DNA from: Skermanella sp. TT6
GTDB lineage: Bacteria > Pseudomonadota > Alphaproteobacteria > Azospirillales > Azospirillaceae
Direction: 5' to 3'
Assembly: GCF_016653635.2 (NCBI RefSeq)
Contig: NZ_CP067420.1
Span: forward strand, 5,358,001 to 5,422,000
Length of the DNA: 64,000 bases
The position numbers and the translations under genes are program-made. Under the pieces are notes generated by a model. The model made no database searches, was not told the origin of the DNA, and saw only the letters and a list, made by a program, of their open reading frames with translations. Positions 33,360-41,487 of this stretch are shown piece by piece (the stretch's first letter is position 1; each line of letters opens with the position of its first letter).

Positions 33360-36300
33360 TTACGCTAATTGTGGCTCGCGCGCCACATAGGCCTTTATGC
33401 CGAGCGTTTCCTCTGAATTTTGGGGGCGCTGGGCGCGGATGATGTTCCAGAGCCGGCCGGAAACGCGCTCCCAGCCGCAGGAAACAAGCCAGTCCCGCTG
33501 CCGGGCCAGCAGAGCGTCGATCTCCGGTCCGCCCTCCAGCAGCCCGGCCAGCCCGCGCGCCATGTCCTCGGGCGAGGTTCCCGGCAGCCGGATCGTCACG
33601 GGGGAGACGTCGTCGAAGATCGCCAGGGGCGTGACCGCGACCGGGCGTCCGCTGGCCAGCCCCATGCGGACGGCGGCGCTCGCCGATTCCTGGGTGTGCT
33701 GGTACGGGTAGACGACGGCATCGGCCAGGGTCAGCAGGCCGATGGCGACGTTTTCCTCGAGATAGTCGGTCAGCAGGGTGACGGAGTCGCCGAGACCCAG
33801 TTCGTCGATGGTCCGCCGCAGCGCCGCGCACTCGTCCGCCGACTCCTGCGCAGGATAGAGCGCGTTGGCCATCAGCAGGTGAAGGTCCGGGTCCGCCCCG
33901 CGCATCAGGGAGAAGGCCTGGAGCAGTTCCCGCAGGCCCTTGTGGGGCAGCAGGAACCCGAAGCTGGCGATCACGCGCCGGTCCGCCAGGCCGTATTCGC
34001 GCCGCAGCCGGGCGCTGTCGAGGTCCGGCGTGCCCTGCTGTCCCATGGGGAACAGCGCGACATTGTCCACCAGCCCGAATCCCTTGAGGCAGTTGAGGTC
34101 GTGGACGCCGTGGACGAACAGCCGCCGCGCCCGGCGCAGCGACTCGACGGCGGCGGAGAGCGAGATGAACAGGTCTGGCTTCCGCACGTCGGCGGTCGCG
34201 TGCAGGAAGACATGGACCTGCCGCCCCTGGTCGACCAGCCGGTCGATCAGGCGCGCGAAGGCCGCGAGCTGGAACAGGCCGAAATTGAACTGAAGCACGA
34301 CCGAATCGGCGCCGTCGGCGATGATCCGGTCGTGCAGCTCGTCGAGCGGATCGCTCCACCCCGCGTCCCAGCAGCGGACGACCTCCGGGCCGTCCGGGTC
34401 GATGCACCGGGCGTTGCGGTTGGCCAGCACCGTCAGGCGGCCGGGCGGAATGCCGGCCGCCAGGGCCATGGAGTAGCTGGCGATGCCGCACCGGGCGTTC
34501 CAGGTGGAAACCCAGGCGACGCGCGGCACGGGGGTCGGCACCGGCTGGCCGGCGAGCGAGCCGACGGCATGCCGCACGCGCGCCGCGACGGCCTCGGCGC
34601 CGTAGGTCCGGCGGATCAGGGCCGCGGCGGCGCGCGTGCGGCGGCGGCGCTCCTCCGGCGGGGCCGAGCGGACCGCGCGCATCGCCCGGGCAAGATCGTC
34701 CACGCAGGGTTCGGCCCAGACCGAATGGGGCAGGTTGAAATGGGTCCGGGCATAGGCGAAGCGGTAGTCGACCAGCCAGGCCGTCTCGTCGGTGCAGAAA
34801 TCGGCCTGCCCGCCATAGGCGGTGACGACGACCGGCATGCCGTACAGCATGGCTTCCGCCATGGGCATGCCGAAACCCTCGCCCCGGGTGGGCGAGACGA
34901 AGGCGTCGCACAGCCGGTAGAGCGTCGCCAGGGTCCCGGCCGGCAGGTCCCGGTTGATCAGGAAGACGGGGGCATGGTCGGGATGGCGCGCCTTGAGGTC
35001 GGCGAGCTGCCGCTCGATCTCGTTATGGGGATTGGGGAAGGTCTTGACCACGAGATAGACCGGGTCGCGGCGGTCGAACGCCCTGCCCCACGCCTCCAGC
35101 AGCACGTCGGCGCCCTTGCGGGGGAAACACGACGAGATGTGCAGGAAACCGAAGCCGGAGGCCCCCTGCAGCTCCGGGATGCGCTCGTCGGACGGCGGGA
35201 CCGACAGGACGTGGTCGATGCCGGTGCCGGCGACATGGACCGGGGCCGTGACCCCGTTGTCCTCCAGCACCTTGCCGGTATAGCTGCTGAGCACGGTGAC
35301 CACGTCGAGGGTGCGGTTGAAGCCGTCCACCCACTCGGCGGGAAAGCCGGACTCCTCCCAGCCATAGCACAGCAGGCCCCGGACGACTCCCTTCATGTCG
35401 TCCACCCTGGGCGGGTACATGTTGCGCATCACCACGTCGGCCGGCCCTTCCTCAAGGCCGCGCTCCCACATCGCGGCGGCCTCGGGATTGGCGGCCAGGA
35501 AAGCCTGGTCGGCGGGGTATCGGCCGGGACCGTCCATGGCGCACAGGGCGACGTCCTCCCCACCGGACCCGGGGCCGCCGCGGCGCAGGCCCAGGGCGAC
35601 TTCCCGGTTCACGATGGCGAGACTGTAGGAGCTGTCGAACGGACCCTCGATCCGCCAGGAGACCGGCTCGCGGAACGCCGCCGGCTCCGGCACGGTTTCG
35701 GGAACGGCGAAGCCGATCCCGTTCAGGAAGGAGATGAAGGACGCGATCAGCCTCTCCGGCCGATAGCGCGCAAGGGCGTCGCGCTGGCCCTGGAGCACCC
35801 GGCGGCGGAGCGGCGGCTCCTCCAGCAGCAGGCGCGCCGCGGCGGCGATCCGGTCCGGGGACTTCTCGTCGAACAGGATCCCGCCGGAGCCCAGCGTCTC
35901 GGCGATGCAGGACCCGGCATAGGCCAGGACGGGCACGTCGAAGGCGGTCGCCTCGACCAGGGGCATGCCGAACCCTTCGTGCTCGCTCAGGCACAGGAAC
36001 AGGTCGGCCGCCCGGTAATGGGCGTAGAGCTGGTCCTCCGGGATCTTGCCGGTCAGCACGACCGACCCGTCCAAGCCCCGCTCGGCGATCAGGCGGCGGA
36101 GATGGGCGCCGTAGCCGGCCGAGGATTCGCCGCCGACCAGCAGCAGCCGCACCGGCCGGGACAGGCGGCCGGTCAGTTCGGCCACCACCTCGACCAGCTC
36201 GTGCTGGCACTTGTTCTCGCAGATTCGGCCGACGAACAGGATGTTGGCCGGCCCGGCCAGCCGCTCGGCCGTGCCGCGGTCCCAGGGAGCCTGGCGCAGC

Positions 36301-36776
36301 CGCTCCAGGTCCACCAGCAGCGGGATCGTGGCGACGGGACCGTAGCCGAGCGCCACCAGCTCGTCCGCGCTGTAGGTGGACATGGCGACGGCCCCGGCGA
36401 ACTGCCCGGCCGCCCAGTCCGCGATCTGCCGGCGCCCCAGGTTCGAATAGCGGTGGAACGGGTTGTCGGGGGAGAAGAACCCGGCCGGAGTGATATTGTG
36501 GTACGCCAGGATCTTCGGGCTGGAGACCTGCTCGACCCAGCGATGATGATCGTGGCCCATGGAATACTGGACGATGAGCAGCTGGTCCGGGCCGTCCCGG
36601 TACTCGTCGATCGAGCGGATCTCGCCCGCGAGTTCGGGCGCCACGTGGACGACGTAGATCTCGGACTCGAGGCCGAGGGATCGCAGCAGCCGGCGGGTGA
36701 ACAGCATGCCGTTGGTCACGCCGTCACCATAGGCGGAACCGCCATGGAACTGGTGGATCGCGCGCAGATGCTTCAT
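33360..36776 (-). CDS. three-module glycosyltransferase (two GT4-like plus a third, diverged)
   Basis: 1138 residues with no signal peptide. Module 1 (about 1-360) has GGSAYGDGVTNG at its N-terminus, ILFVGRICENKCQHELVE, and the E-x7-E donor motif EHEGFGMPLVE near 265-275. Module 2 (about 370-760) has GFGFLHISSCFPRKGADVLLEAWG and GEGFGMPMAEAM. Module 3 (about 770-1110) starts RVAWVSTWNARCGIASYS and has FGFLLPHKGLRELLQAF, but its donor region reads HTQESASAAVRMGLASG without the EGFG motif, so it may be weakened or different. One chain could add several sugars in turn. It is next to the methyltransferase and Wzt/Wzm genes, so it probably assembles the exported O-polysaccharide at the inner membrane face. 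Confidence 0.88.
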   Translation of the reverse strand: MKHLRAIHQFHGGSAYGDGVTNGMLFTRRLLRSLGLESEIYVVHVAPELAGEIRSIDEYRDGPDQLLIVQYSMGHDHHRWVEQVSSPKILAYHNITPAGFFSPDNPFHRYSNLGRRQIADWAAGQFAGAVAMSTYSADELVALGYGPVATIPLLVDLERLRQAPWDRGTAERLAGPANILFVGRICENKCQHELVEVVAELTGRLSRPVRLLLVGGESSAGYGAHLRRLIAERGLDGSVVLTGKIPEDQLYAHYRAADLFLCLSEHEGFGMPLVEATAFDVPVLAYAGSCIAETLGSGGILFDEKSPDRIAAAARLLLEEPPLRRRVLQGQRDALARYRPERLIASFISFLNGIGFAVPETVPEPAAFREPVSWRIEGPFDSSYSLAIVNREVALGLRRGGPGSGGEDVALCAMDGPGRYPADQAFLAANPEAAAMWERGLEEGPADVVMRNMYPPRVDDMKGVVRGLLCYGWEESGFPAEWVDGFNRTLDVVTVLSSYTGKVLEDNGVTAPVHVAGTGIDHVLSVPPSDERIPELQGASGFGFLHISSCFPRKGADVLLEAWGRAFDRRDPVYLVVKTFPNPHNEIERQLADLKARHPDHAPVFLINRDLPAGTLATLYRLCDAFVSPTRGEGFGMPMAEAMLYGMPVVVTAYGGQADFCTDETAWLVDYRFAYARTHFNLPHSVWAEPCVDDLARAMRAVRSAPPEERRRRTRAAAALIRRTYGAEAVAARVRHAVGSLAGQPVPTPVPRVAWVSTWNARCGIASYSMALAAGIPPGRLTVLANRNARCIDPDGPEVVRCWDAGWSDPLDELHDRIIADGADSVVLQFNFGLFQLAAFARLIDRLVDQGRQVHVFLHATADVRKPDLFISLSAAVESLRRARRLFVHGVHDLNCLKGFGLVDNVALFPMGQQGTPDLDSARLRREYGLADRRVIASFGFLLPHKGLRELLQAFSLMRGADPDLHLLMANALYPAQESADECAALRRTIDELGLGDSVTLLTDYLEENVAIGLLTLADAVVYPYQHTQESASAAVRMGLASGRPVAVTPLAIFDDVSPVTIRLPGTSPEDMARGLAGLLEGGPEIDALLARQRDWLVSCGWERVSGRLWNIIRAQRPQNSEETLGIKAYVAREPQLA

Positions 36777-36863
36777 CGCGGCAATTTCCTTCGCAATCTT
36801 GTAGCCTGGCTCATAGCCTGGGCTTGTCCTGGAAGCGCGCCGGCCGTTCCGGTCCGGGAGAGA

Positions 36864-38501
36864 TCAGACCTTGCGCGCCACGACCGCGTAGTCCTGCGGG
36901 CCGTAGAGAAGGTGGTTGAGGCGCTGCCCGATCACGTCGTCCTGCGGCAGCAGATGGTCGTCGGGGAACGGGTGCAGGCGAACGATTTCCGCATCGACGA
37001 AGCCCCTCTGCCGGACCAGGAACTGGAGCACGGCGGGCGGCAGCGGATTGCGGTGGGTCGGGTCGTTGTAGAAGGTCATGCCGCCGACCAGCAGGTTCTC
37101 GGGATTGGGCGTCTCGAGCAGCAGCACGCCGCCCGGCTCCAGCACCCGCAGGGTCTCGTCCAGCAGATCCGCCAGCACGTCGAGCGGCAGGTGCTCCGCC
37201 ACGTGGAAGGCGGTCACGCCGCCGATGCTGCCGTCCGCCAGCGACCGGATATGGGCGAGGGCTTCGGCCCGCCGGGCATCCAGTCCACGGGCGCGGCAGG
37301 CGGAGACCGTGACGTCGTTGGTGTCGATGCCGTAGGCCGCGAGGCCATGCTCCCTGAGAACCTCCAGCCACTCGCCCCGGCCGCAGCCGATATCCAGCAC
37401 GGGCCGCTCCGGCGTGCCGGCGCCGGCCAGGACGATGCGGTCGGCATGGACCGATACCCGCGCCTTGATATCCTCCCGGCTTCCCCGGAAAGCATCCTCG
37501 AACTGGGCGTAGAAGGCGTTGAGCCGGTCGTCCACCGCCCCTTCCCTGGGCGGCACGGACGGCCCGGCGCCGGGGTCCTGGTGGCCGGAGGCGGCGCCCC
37601 GGACCTCCAGGCTGGCGGACAGGCGACGCTGCTGGAACAGGATCTCCTGGCGGAGCGCCGCCAGCCGGTGCCGGGACTCCTGCTCGGCGGCCTGACGCGC
37701 CGCCGCCTCGCCGGACAATGCCGCCTGGACATGCGCTTCCAGCGCCCGCCGGTGCTCGCCCAAAGCCTCTTCGGCGGCTTTCCTGTGATCGCCCAGGGCG
37801 GCTTCGGTGGATTCCCGGTGATCGCCCAAGGCGGCTTCGGTGACTTCCCGATGACCCCGGAGCTCGGCCCGAAGCTGCTCCAGTTCGGCCTGGAGGCGCT
37901 GTTCCGCCTGCCGGTGTTCGGCAAGGGAGGCCCTGGCCTGCTCGATCTCCGACCGGAGGGCCGCAATCTCCTGGAAGGGACCGCGCATCTCCACCCGCAT
38001 CACGGCGACGTCCCGCTCGGAATCGGTTCGGAGCTGCTGGATTTCCGCGCGGACGCCGTGGATCTGGCCGAGGCATCCCTGGAGCCCGGCATCGACCTGG
38101 CCGCGGAACTGCGCCTCCCGGGCTCTCACCCAAGGCTCCTGCGCGGCGGCGAAGTTCCAGGCGTCGCTGGCGCGGGTCAGCGCGGTATGGGCCGCGGAGC
38201 GCGTGTCGGCAAGCCGGGCCAGTCCCCACGCCCAGGCCAGCAGCGAACCGACCAAGGGAACATCGCGCAGCCGGTGCCGGAACGTCCGGCCCTCCGACGG
38301 GAAAGATGCCGGAGCAGGAGCGACCGTCGCGGCGACCGCGTCGGGGAGCGTCGACAGCGCGGGGGCTTGGACCGGTACGGTGGGGGCCGGTACGGCGGGG
38401 GCCGGAGCGGGAGCGCTGGCCCTTCGGGGGACCTGGAGTTCCGCCTGGATACGGGAAGTCAACTGCGCAGTATCTACGCGGAAGTTATTCGTCTGCAGCA
38501 T
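36864..38501 (-). CDS. coiled-coil SAM-dependent methyltransferase, possible polysaccharide chain terminator
   Basis: 545 residues: a Pro/Ala-rich N-terminus (about 25-70), a basic hydrophobic stretch near 80-100, a long charged coiled coil (about 130-310), then a class I methyltransferase with SAM motif VLDIGCGRGEWLEVL near residue 365, acidic loop YGIDTND and HVAEHLPLDVLADLL. The coil holds four 11-residue (hendecad) repeats such as GDHRESTEAAL. Coil-plus-methyltransferase beside Wzt/Wzm resembles WbdD, which caps O-antigen and uses its coil as a length ruler. There the order is methyltransferase first, so similarity is in logic, not collinearity. No kinase domain is seen. It lies between the export genes and the glycosyltransferase gene on one strand. 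Confidence 0.8.
   Translation of the reverse strand: MLQTNNFRVDTAQLTSRIQAELQVPRRASAPAPAPAVPAPTVPVQAPALSTLPDAVAATVAPAPASFPSEGRTFRHRLRDVPLVGSLLAWAWGLARLADTRSAAHTALTRASDAWNFAAAQEPWVRAREAQFRGQVDAGLQGCLGQIHGVRAEIQQLRTDSERDVAVMRVEMRGPFQEIAALRSEIEQARASLAEHRQAEQRLQAELEQLRAELRGHREVTEAALGDHRESTEAALGDHRKAAEEALGEHRRALEAHVQAALSGEAAARQAAEQESRHRLAALRQEILFQQRRLSASLEVRGAASGHQDPGAGPSVPPREGAVDDRLNAFYAQFEDAFRGSREDIKARVSVHADRIVLAGAGTPERPVLDIGCGRGEWLEVLREHGLAAYGIDTNDVTVSACRARGLDARRAEALAHIRSLADGSIGGVTAFHVAEHLPLDVLADLLDETLRVLEPGGVLLLETPNPENLLVGGMTFYNDPTHRNPLPPAVLQFLVRQRGFVDAEIVRLHPFPDDHLLPQDDVIGQRLNHLLYGPQDYAVVARKV
37725..37856 (-). repeat. 4 x 33-bp repeat encoding hendecads
   Basis: Units at 37758, 37791 and 37824 are near-identical (each 33 bp, beginning GCCCA), and 37725-37757 is a diverged copy. 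Eleven-residue periodicity fits a straight coiled coil, so copy number would set coil length in 1.6-nm steps (inference). Confidence 0.85.
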
Positions 38502-38722
38502 GAACGCTCACCGTGGGACAACTCAAGCTCTGATGCGCATGCATCCTGCGGATCCGTAAGCACTGCCCGCTCCTTCGGTCCGCAAGACATCAGCATGGTT
38601 GCCATCATCAGACGCTCTTTTTGGCATTTCATCGAGGCGGCGTCTCCACTGTTTCGACGCGCTAACCCCAAAGAGGAGGTTGTCCTGTAAAATGCTGTCT
38701 TCACTTGATCCTTTGCCGGAAA

Positions 38723-39916
38723 TCAGCGCACGTGCAGATCCGGCTGGAGGCGGCACACCCCGGCGAAGACGGGGCCGCGGATGCCGGCGACCTCGAAGGT
38801 CGTGATGCGGTCGTGCCAGTGGAAGCACTGGTCCACATGGGACTCCCGGGTATGGAGCGCCGCGGTGATGGTGTATTTGCCGGGGCTGATATCCATCGGC
38901 ATGGTGAAATCGACCTGCCGGTGCTCGCCCTCCTCTATGGAGAGGGGCTGGTCGAGCAGGTAGGTGTTGATCCCGAAGATGTCCTGGCCGAACCGGTCGC
39001 GGATCATGATGCCGACCGTGAAGTCCTCCACGCTCCGGTTCGCGCGGAAACTTACGGAAATGTTCGTCGTCTCGCCCGAGCTGACCACCTCGGCGTTGGA
39101 GCCTTCGCCGGCCACGCTGACCGAGAGGATTTCCAGCTCGCGGCTGCCGTAGGAGGTTTCCGCGCCGTTGGACAGCTCGGGCCGCTCCACCTGGATGGCC
39201 GTCCGGGCGAGCTGGAAATTGTAGGCGTTGACGACCCGCTCGGGATCGCCGTCCTCGACGACGTGCCCCTGTTCCAGCAGGATCGCCCGGTCGCACAGCA
39301 CCTTGATCGAGTTCATCTCGTGCGAGACGAAGATGATCGAGCCGCCGCCGGCGCGGAACTCGCGGATCCGCTTCATGCATTTCTGCTGGAAATGCGCGTC
39401 GCCCACGGACAGCGCCTCGTCCACCACGAAGCATCGCGGGTCGGCATGGATGGCGACGCTGAAGGCCAGCCGCATCAGCATGCCGGACGAGTAGGTCTTC
39501 AGGGCCTGGTCGAGGAACTTGCCGAGCTCGCTGAACTCGGCGATCGCCTGGCGCTTCTCGTCGATCTCCTCGCCCGACATCCCGAGCATCAGGCCGTTGG
39601 AGCGGATGTTGGCCCAGCCCGACAGTTCGTGGTTGAAGCCGGTGCCGAGTTCCAGAAGGCCGGTGATCTTGCCGCTGGTTTCCACGGCGCCCTTGTCGGG
39701 CAGCAGGATGCCGGTCAGGAGCTTGAGCAGGGTGGACTTGCCGGCGCCGTTCCGGCCGACGATGCCGACCGTTTCCCCGTCCGCCACGGTGAAGGTCACG
39801 TCCCGGAGGGCCGTGTGGACCGTGTGGTAGGTGCGGCCGGTCAGGATCTCCTTCAGCCGGTCCGACGGCTTGCGGTAGAGATGGAAGGTCTTGTGGAGGT
39901 TTTCGACGCGGATCAT
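38723..39916 (-). CDS. wzt: polysaccharide ABC transporter ATPase with C-terminal carbohydrate-binding domain
   Basis: 397 residues. The N-terminal ATPase (about 1-235) has Walker A GRNGAGKSTLLKLL, signature YSSGMLMRLAFSVAI, Walker B CFVVDEALSVGD and switch FVSHEMNSI. The C-terminal 150 residues (about 245-397; NISVSFRANRSVEDFTVGIMI, QDIFGINTYLL, EGEHRQVDFTMP) form the beta-sandwich seen in long Wzt proteins, which recognise the capped non-reducing end of the glycan before export. That fits a terminator methyltransferase in the same locus. Its ATG abuts the wzm stop (1-bp overlap at 39916), so the two are coupled. Confidence 0.92.
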   Translation of the reverse strand: MIRVENLHKTFHLYRKPSDRLKEILTGRTYHTVHTALRDVTFTVADGETVGIVGRNGAGKSTLLKLLTGILLPDKGAVETSGKITGLLELGTGFNHELSGWANIRSNGLMLGMSGEEIDEKRQAIAEFSELGKFLDQALKTYSSGMLMRLAFSVAIHADPRCFVVDEALSVGDAHFQQKCMKRIREFRAGGGSIIFVSHEMNSIKVLCDRAILLEQGHVVEDGDPERVVNAYNFQLARTAIQVERPELSNGAETSYGSRELEILSVSVAGEGSNAEVVSSGETTNISVSFRANRSVEDFTVGIMIRDRFGQDIFGINTYLLDQPLSIEEGEHRQVDFTMPMDISPGKYTITAALHTRESHVDQCFHWHDRITTFEVAGIRGPVFAGVCRLQPDLHVR

Positions 39917-40731
39917 CAGAGGAAATCCCGGATATCGCGCTCGAGCGCGCGGAGCATCAGCAGCGAGGCGGCGAGCAGGACGCCGCCGGTCACCGCGAGC
40001 GTGACCATGTCGTCAAGCACCGGCATGCCGCCGTGGACGAAGATCTGGTGGTAGCTTTCGATGAACAGCATCGACGGGTTCAGCTCCAGCCAGCCGCGGA
40101 TCCCTTCCGGCACGATATCCGCCACATAGACGATCGGGGTGAACCAGAACCAGAGCTGGAGCACGATGCCGACGATTTCCTTGACGTCGCGGATGAAGAC
40201 GATCAGGCAGGCGCAGATCAGCCCGATCGAGAAGGCCAACACCTGCTGCAGGACGAAGATGAGCGGCACGAACAGGATCCCGGCCCCGAGAGGGTGGCCG
40301 AAGGCGATCAGGTACATCAGGAAGACGGCCATGGTCACGGCGAAGGTCACCGCCTCCGACAGGACGATGTAGCTGGCCAGCAGCGGCATCGACAGGCGGA
40401 CCTTGGACAGGATGTGCTTCTTGTCCAGGAACACGGTCGTCACGCGCGAGATCGTGTTGGCGAAGGCGGTCCAGGGCACCACGCCCGCGACCAGATAGAC
40501 GCTGTAGGCGTAGGTATCCGAGTTTCCGGGCAGCCGGGCTCCCATGATCTGGGAAAAGATCAGGGTGAAGATGGTCACCTGCACCAGGGGCCAGATCAGG
40601 ACCCAGGCCAGCCCCAGGACGGACCCCGAATACCTGTCGACGAAATCCTGCCTTGTCCAGTTGACGACCGTACCAAAGTTGAAGTTCGAGCGGTCAGAAC
40701 GTCGGCGCCGCGAAAGCATCGGCAATGTCAT
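39916..40731 (-). CDS. wzm: polysaccharide ABC-2 transporter permease
   Basis: 271 residues with six predicted helices and the ABC-2 fold of O-antigen/teichoic-acid exporters (YSGSVLGLAWVLIWPLVQVTIFTLIF; FIRDVKEIVGIVLQLWFWFTPIVY; NPSMLFIESYHQIF). Start ATG 40731 (MTLPMLSRRRRSD) is preferred because AGGAACC precedes it and the length then fits the family; a longer frame reaches 40815. It moves the undecaprenyl-linked glycan across the inner membrane with Wzt. First gene of the wzm-wzt unit. Confidence 0.92.
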   Translation of the reverse strand: MTLPMLSRRRRSDRSNFNFGTVVNWTRQDFVDRYSGSVLGLAWVLIWPLVQVTIFTLIFSQIMGARLPGNSDTYAYSVYLVAGVVPWTAFANTISRVTTVFLDKKHILSKVRLSMPLLASYIVLSEAVTFAVTMAVFLMYLIAFGHPLGAGILFVPLIFVLQQVLAFSIGLICACLIVFIRDVKEIVGIVLQLWFWFTPIVYVADIVPEGIRGWLELNPSMLFIESYHQIFVHGGMPVLDDMVTLAVTGGVLLAASLLMLRALERDIRDFL

Positions 40732-40775
40732 CTTGGTTCCTGTATTGAACTTTCCTGCCCTGAGGCCGGCGCCAA

Positions 40776-40807
40776 GTCCCTGCCGGCCCGGCCACGGCCG
40801 GCGGGAC
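40776..40807. terminator. hairpin between cysG and wzm
   Basis: GTCCC plus GGCCGGC arms pair across 32 bp with one bulge. A TTTT run follows only on the plus strand, so on the minus strand, where both flanking genes lie, it would be an imperfect terminator after cysG. Confidence 0.35.
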
Positions 40808-40926
40808 TTTTGCACAAGAGACCATCATCGTCACTGACTAAACCGGCTGGGCGGACGCAATGCCCTAATGCTTTTCCGCCGTTTCCGCTCCGCGATGCGG
40901 GGACCCCGCCCCGGCGGGCAAGCCGC

Positions 40927-41487
40927 TCAGCGCAGCCAGCCGCGCTCCTCGATCAGGTCCTCGGTGCGCCGGGCCACCGTCCGCATGTCGGCGCCTTCCG
41001 CCCGCCAATGGGCGCGGGCGCGGGCCAGCTCGTCCAGGTGGTCTTCCCAGTCCGGCTGGAACAGGTCTTCCAGGTAGCGGCGCAGGCGCTGCGCCAGGCC
41101 GGGGCTCTTGCCGCCGGTCGAGATGGAGAGCAGCAGGTCGCCCCGGCGGACCTGGGACGGCGTGTGGAAGTCGCACAGGTGCTTGACGTCCTCGACATTG
41201 ACCAGGCGGCCGAGCGCCCGGCAGCGCGCGGCCAGGTCGGCCGCGACGCCGGGATCGAGGTCCACGATATAGATCACCTGGAAGGCGGCGAGGTCGCCGT
41301 CGGTCGGCAGGCGGCGGATCAGCCGCTCGCCGGCCGACGCCGCCAAGGCTTCGTCGGGCGCTTCGGAGAAGACGGTCAGTCGCCGCGCCCCGGCCTGGTC
41401 CAGCTGCTTCAGCCGCTTGGCCGCCAGTTGCCCGGCTCCGACCAGCGCGACCGAGACGTGATCCAGGTCCAGGACGATGGGAAACAC
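40927..41487 (-). CDS. cysG: siroheme synthase, N-terminal (dehydrogenase/ferrochelatase) module
   Basis: 186 residues, GTG start overlapping the cysI stop by 1 bp. The Rossmann core is VALVGAGQLAAKRLKQLDQAG, with VNVEDVKHLCDFHTPSQVRRGDLLLSISTGGKSPGLAQRLRRYLE as the CysG-N/Met8p signature region. It turns precorrin-2 into siroheme (NAD-dependent oxidation, then iron insertion). The methyltransferase half of full-length CysG is absent, so precorrin-2 must come from a separate uroporphyrinogen methyltransferase. Translational coupling to sulfite reductase, the siroheme user, fits its role. Confidence 0.92.
   Translation of the reverse strand: MFPIVLDLDHVSVALVGAGQLAAKRLKQLDQAGARRLTVFSEAPDEALAASAGERLIRRLPTDGDLAAFQVIYIVDLDPGVAADLAARCRALGRLVNVEDVKHLCDFHTPSQVRRGDLLLSISTGGKSPGLAQRLRRYLEDLFQPDWEDHLDELARARAHWRAEGADMRTVARRTEDLIEERGWLR

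Noticed and set aside
33420-38690. A 1756-codon plus-strand frame opposite the glycosyltransferase and methyltransferase genes
   Set aside because: Shadow frame; it would need to cross two well-supported minus-strand genes and shows no recognisable fold.
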